DNA from: Pandoraea pneumonica
Lineage (GTDB): Bacteria > Pseudomonadota > Gammaproteobacteria > Burkholderiales > Burkholderiaceae
Direction of reading: 5' to 3'
Assembly: GCF_902459645.1 (NCBI RefSeq)
Contig: NZ_CABPSK010000001.1
Location: forward strand, 186,001 to 250,000
Length of the DNA: 64,000 nucleotides
Every line of letters starts with the position of its first letter. The stretch's first letter is position 1. Both the position numbers and the translations under genes were made by a program. The notes beneath the pieces were generated by a model, which was not told the DNA's origin, made no database searches, and saw only the letters and a list, made by a program, of their open reading frames with translations. Below, piece by piece: positions 60,759 to 64,000 of this stretch.

Positions 60759-60931
60759 ATAACCTTCTCCAAGTTGCCGAAGGTGTGTGGCTCCGAATGG
60801 ACGGTGTCTTGGTCGTTGACGAGGACGTATCGCCGGACTGTTTCAAGTCCGCAAGCACTGGGGCGCCCAAGACCTGTATTTCCTGTGGAGCACAAATGAA
60901 CCAAAGCGGCACTCTGCCGTGCGACCACTGA
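60755..60931 (+). CDS. Phage zinc-ribbon small protein, 58 aa
   Basis: ATGA overlap with the CII gene. Ends CISCGAQMNQSGTLPCDH, a probable Cys3-His zinc site. Confidence 0.6.
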   Translation: MNNLLQVAEGVWLRMDGVLVVDEDVSPDCFKSASTGAPKTCISCGAQMNQSGTLPCDH

Positions 60932-60940
60932 GGCGACGCC

Positions 60941-61204
60941 ATGAGCTCACATCGAGTCAATCAAGCGTGGGGCATCGAACTTCGCCACACCGAAAAGATC
61001 GTGTTGTTGGCGCTGAGCCACCACGCCGTTATGTCGACTGGCGAGTCATCTCCAAAGGTAAGCCGTCTTGCGCGTGACTGCGGCATGTCGGAATCGGCTG
61101 TGCGCGAGTCCATCAAGGCACTGGAAGCCGCGGGGCACATCACGACGACGCCGATTCGCCGTGGGGTAACGCAGTACCGTGTGGCTGTAGGGGGACGGCA
61201 GTGA
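60941..61204 (+). CDS. Phage HTH protein, 87 aa
   Basis: HTEKIVLLALSHHAVMSTG, then the HTH SPKVSRLARDCGMSESAVRESI and KALEAAGHI. HTH_36-type, usually part of phage replication initiators. GTGA overlap with the next gene. Confidence 0.78.
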   Translation: MSSHRVNQAWGIELRHTEKIVLLALSHHAVMSTGESSPKVSRLARDCGMSESAVRESIKALEAAGHITTTPIRRGVTQYRVAVGGRQ

Positions 61205-62178
61205 GCGCAACCAAAATGCCATGGTTCCGTATGTACACGGACTTCCTCAATGATCCGAAGATGATCACGCTGGCCTTCGAGGATCAGCGCCATTTCATCG
61301 GACTCCTCGCCCTTAAGGGTGACGGCACTCTCGACAATCAATGCGACCCGGACCTCATGAACCGGATCATCGCACAACGACTCTGGATTGATTCCGCGGT
61401 TATCAAGGAGGTCAAGAAGCGCCTCGTCTTGGCGGGCCTGATCGACGATGACTGGCAGCCTCTCGCCTGGGAGAAGCGTCAGATGCGCTCAGATTCAAGC
61501 ACTGAGCGTGTTCGCAACTACCGCGCCAAGTCGAAACAGGCAGGAAACGAAGCTGGTAACGATGGTGAAACGTTACAGAAACGTTCCAGTAACGGCCTAG
61601 AGACAGAAGAAGATACAGATAAAGAAGAGAAGAAGAAAACCAAAGGCGCGCGCGCTTCGCGACGCGTTGAATCGACGATCGAGCTTCCTGACTGGCTATC
61701 CGGAGAGGCCTGGGGCAACTGGGTGGCCTATCGCCGAAAGGGCAAAGCACCGTTCACCGATCACGCTGCCTCACTGTCGATCGAAGCACTCGACAAGCTT
61801 CGTGCAGACGGTCACGACCCTGTTGCAGTGATCAACCAGAGCGTGCTGCGTGGTTGGACCGGACTGTTCCCGGTCAAGGACGCTGCCAATCCACAAGAGC
61901 AGGGCGGTGCGACATCGGGCGCTGGCGCGATCTGGTGGGAAACGATGTCTGGCATCGAAGCCAAGGGGGCGGAATTGGGCGTTGAGAAGCGGCCTGATTG
62001 GAACGGACGCGCATTCATGATGCACGTCTTCCGCGCTGCTGGCCCCGGCCCTTGGATCGAGGCCGAACTCGCAAAGGCACAGAAGGCGAATCCGAACGAG
62101 TACGAGCGCGCATTTGCGTTCTTCCACGGTGTCTCGGCCACGAAGCTTGAGGAACTGCGCAAACGCGGCGCTGCATGA
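61201..62178 (+). CDS. Phage replication-type protein, 325 aa
   Basis: The N-terminal part MPWFRMYTDFLNDPKMITL...FEDQRHFIGLLAL is typical of phage replication O-like/DnaT-like proteins. A charged linker (TEEDTDKEEKKKTKGAR) leads to IELPDWLSGEAWGNWVAYRR, a DnaT-type primosomal domain. Couples the HTH and RusA genes. Confidence 0.8.
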   Translation: MSATKMPWFRMYTDFLNDPKMITLAFEDQRHFIGLLALKGDGTLDNQCDPDLMNRIIAQRLWIDSAVIKEVKKRLVLAGLIDDDWQPLAWEKRQMRSDSSTERVRNYRAKSKQAGNEAGNDGETLQKRSSNGLETEEDTDKEEKKKTKGARASRRVESTIELPDWLSGEAWGNWVAYRRKGKAPFTDHAASLSIEALDKLRADGHDPVAVINQSVLRGWTGLFPVKDAANPQEQGGATSGAGAIWWETMSGIEAKGAELGVEKRPDWNGRAFMMHVFRAAGPGPWIEAELAKAQKANPNEYERAFAFFHGVSATKLEELRKRGAA

Positions 62179-62357
62179 CACAGGCCAAATGCTGGCGGCG
62201 CTTCGATGAAGCGGCAAGGGCGGCGCTAGCAGGGCGTGGCAACGACGCGAGAGCCTATTTCGCAGGTGTGAGGCGGCGCTGTGGTGACGAAGTGGCCGCT
62301 AGGCAAGAAAAGGAACTGAGGGCGTACATCGCCCACCTACGTGGAGAGCGGAAGTGA
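62175..62357 (+). CDS. Phage small protein, 60 aa
   Basis: Helical basic protein (MTQAKCWRRFDEAARAAL). ATGA overlap on the left and GTGA on the right support translation. Unknown. Confidence 0.65.
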   Translation: MTQAKCWRRFDEAARAALAGRGNDARAYFAGVRRRCGDEVAARQEKELRAYIAHLRGERK

Positions 62358-62788
62358 GGCAGGTCGAGTTTGTCGTCAACGGTAAGCCTGAGCCGAAAGG
62401 GCGCGCGCGCTTCGCGCGAATCCAGGGCCATGTGCGCACTTACACGCCAGCGAAGACTGCGGCATACGAGCGAGCGGTTGCAGCCGCTGCGTCTGACGCC
62501 ATGGCGCAACAGCCAATCTTCGTCGGTCCAGTGATGTTGCAAATCGGCATTCATCTGCCGATCCCGGAGAGTTGGTCGAAGAAGCGACGAGGGCGCGCGG
62601 CGACCGGCGAAATCGCGGCCACGAAAAAGCCCGACGCGGACAACGTGTTGAAGGCGATCAAGGACGGATTGAACGGCGTCGTTTATGTCGACGACAACCA
62701 GGTTATCGATTTACGGGTGCACAAGCGCTACAGCGACAAGCCGTGCGTGACAGTCCTTGCCATCGAGACGGAACTGGAGCGGGCATGA
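62354..62788 (+). CDS. rusA: RusA-family Holliday junction resolvase
   Basis: A protein of 144 residues, GTG start. FVVNGKPEPKGRARF and KKPDADNVLKAIKDGLNG with VVYVDDNQV give the conserved aspartates of RusA. Resolves branched phage DNA. Confidence 0.93.
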   Translation: MRQVEFVVNGKPEPKGRARFARIQGHVRTYTPAKTAAYERAVAAAASDAMAQQPIFVGPVMLQIGIHLPIPESWSKKRRGRAATGEIAATKKPDADNVLKAIKDGLNGVVYVDDNQVIDLRVHKRYSDKPCVTVLAIETELERA

Positions 62789-63102
62789 AGCACGACATCC
62801 TTGAAAGCATGGATCTGGGTGTTTGGTATGCCTATGAGACTTTGGTGGCGCTCAGCGGTTTCTCGTTCTCGGGCGTCACGCGTGCCTGCTTGGAGCTCAT
62901 CGAAGACGGCGTGCTTGAGGGCGAGATTTTCAACCACAAGAAGCGAGTACGTCTGGCAATGAGCCGACCGAAGTCGCTGCCCCGTAGATATGGATGTGTT
63001 CCAACCGTAGCCACGTCGCGGTTTGTGCCGCAGTGGTCGCCATTGAAGTCATACGACTCATACACGCACGGACTCAAAGCGCTCTGCGAGGTGACGCGTT
63101 GA
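62785..63102 (+). CDS. Phage hypothetical protein, 105 aa
   Basis: MKHDILESMDLGVWYAYETLVALSGFSFSG..., an HTH-like N-terminus (VTRACLELIEDGVLEG). ATGA overlap with rusA. Unknown. Confidence 0.72.
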   Translation: MKHDILESMDLGVWYAYETLVALSGFSFSGVTRACLELIEDGVLEGEIFNHKKRVRLAMSRPKSLPRRYGCVPTVATSRFVPQWSPLKSYDSYTHGLKALCEVTR

Positions 63103-63497
63103 GCCTGACGAGAAAGAAGCAGCTGCGTTCTACAACCCCGCTCAAGCGCTCGTCTTTCAAGTCGAAGGCCCGCAAGCGGGCAAAGAAAACCGAGCGTGAG
63201 TACATGGGGTTCGTCGCGGGCCTGTGTTGCATTGTCTGCCGCAACCTCGGGTTTGGAGACAGTCCGGCCGAAGTCCACCATGTGCGATTCCTGGCCGGAG
63301 GCGGGCAGCGATCAGCTCATACGGACACGATTCCACTGTGCCCCATGCACCATCGCGAAGGAGGATACGGCGTAGCGTTTCACGCTGGTCCCGCCGAGTT
63401 TCAGCGGCGATACGGCACAGAGGCTGAGTTGCTTGCGCAGACGCGGATCGAAACAGCACACCGAATCTTCGCAAGTGTCGCACCGGAGGTGGCCTGA
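63099..63497 (+). CDS. Ref-like/HNH phage nuclease
   Basis: Starts at TTG overlapping the previous stop (TTGA), behind GAGGTGA. A basic N-terminus (KKQLRSTTPLKRSSFKSKA), CCIVCRN, AEVHHVRF and TIPLCPMHHREG: the HNH layout of the phage P1 Ref family. Likely recombination nuclease. Confidence 0.85.
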   Translation: MSLTRKKQLRSTTPLKRSSFKSKARKRAKKTEREYMGFVAGLCCIVCRNLGFGDSPAEVHHVRFLAGGGQRSAHTDTIPLCPMHHREGGYGVAFHAGPAEFQRRYGTEAELLAQTRIETAHRIFASVAPEVA

Positions 63498-63679
63498 TGG
63501 CAGTTCTACCCGCGCACTTCTATCAGGATCCGGCAAAAGTCATTGAAATTGAGGAGAGCACAACATGCAAGGGCTGCTTACACAAGCTGACGCTATGGGG
63601 ATTGGAGTATTGCGCCAAGGAGCAGACCAAGCCGGGTGCCAGGAACATGCGCCGCTGCAAACTGTACGAGGAAAAGTGA
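63497..63679 (+). CDS. Phage zinc-binding small protein, 60 aa
   Basis: MAVLPAHFYQDPAKVIEI, with CKGCLHK...YCAKEQ...RRCKLYEEK, four Cys. Overlaps both neighbours. Common small phage protein. Confidence 0.72.
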   Translation: MAVLPAHFYQDPAKVIEIEESTTCKGCLHKLTLWGLEYCAKEQTKPGARNMRRCKLYEEK

Positions 63680-64000
63680 TGACCACGAAACGCGACCTCA
63701 ACGCACTTTGCGAGGACTGGGCGGCCTGGCACCGCACGCGGCGAATCTTCGTGCCACCGATGCCGAGTGGGGTGCTCGCTGGCATGCAGCCCCGTAAGGT
63801 TGGCCCTGAGCCGGACGCTATCTGCTCGTCGATGCTCAGCTTCTTCAACCTCGCAGTGCTATCACTACCCGAGAGCCCGGAGAAGGAAGCACTGTACCTG
63901 TTCTACATCCACCGCGTTTCTCATATCAAGCGCGTAGCCTCCGCGTTGGGGATCTCGCGCGATGCGTTTTATAAGCGCGTCGAAAGCGGTCGCTCGCAAG
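63679..64000 (+). CDS. Phage protein, 3' truncated by window
   Basis: ATG overlaps the previous stop (TGATG). MTTKRDLNALCEDWAAWHRTRR, then SSMLSFFNLAVLSL and an HTH-like HIKRVASALGISRDAFYKRV. Resembles phage late-regulator/antiterminator-type proteins. The end lies beyond the window. Confidence 0.75.
   Translation, partial: MTTKRDLNALCEDWAAWHRTRRIFVPPMPSGVLAGMQPRKVGPEPDAICSSMLSFFNLAVLSLPESPEKEALYLFYIHRVSHIKRVASALGISRDAFYKRVESGRSQ

Overview
The window reads as accessory DNA from a betaproteobacterium, most likely Burkholderiaceae. This is an inference from the Burkholderia-type lambdoid prophage genes, the IS3/IS407-like OrfA remnant and overall protein character; there is no rRNA, tRNA or core locus to fix the genus. 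It has three blocks.

Block 1 (about 1-21.7 kb) is a fluoride-response island. Nine copies of the fluoride (crcB-motif) riboswitch aptamer lie within 18 kb, seven on the minus strand and two on the plus strand, each ahead of a gene or short operon. Controlled units are: CPA-type antiporter + universal stress protein + HIT protein; DUF190 + inorganic pyrophosphatase + a 145-aa unknown; enolase + HAD protein; CrcB fluoride channel; cyclopropane-fatty-acid synthase + ChaA-like exchanger; a four-module Cys/His protein + MFS transporter; two tandem MutS-like ATPases; a dynamin-like GTPase + phosphoglycerate mutase; and another DUF190 protein. The left edge adds the end of a CLC transporter and a third DUF190 protein. 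The logic is coherent: exporters (CLC, CrcB, antiporter, MFS), replacement copies of fluoride-sensitive enzymes (enolase, pyrophosphatase) and stress or repair functions. The Cys/His protein, the GTPase, the MutS pair and the 145-aa protein have no assigned role in fluoride biology that I know of and are the most novel content.

Block 2 (about 22-47 kb) is a mosaic of cargo, decayed phage DNA and anti-phage defence: a DUF1254 protein, a relic sharing sequence with the prophage further right, an XRE regulator with two palindromic operators, a HEPN-type protein, a TIR-domain protein, a PAP2 protein, an IS3 OrfA remnant, a complete Hachiman system (hamA/hamB) with a divergent XRE gene, a frameshifted caspase-like/trypsin-like protease pair, a retron (RT-TOPRIM fusion with a visible msr-msd RNA locus), a 550-aa unknown and an HNH endonuclease.

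Block 3 (about 48.4 kb to the right edge) is the left part of a lambdoid prophage. It holds the integrase and excisionase, a leftward early operon of small overlapping genes, an immunity region with repressor, Cro-like gene and matching CACA-N2-TGTG operators, then a rightward chain of cII, replication, RusA and HNH genes coupled by ATGA/GTGA overlaps. It runs off the window.
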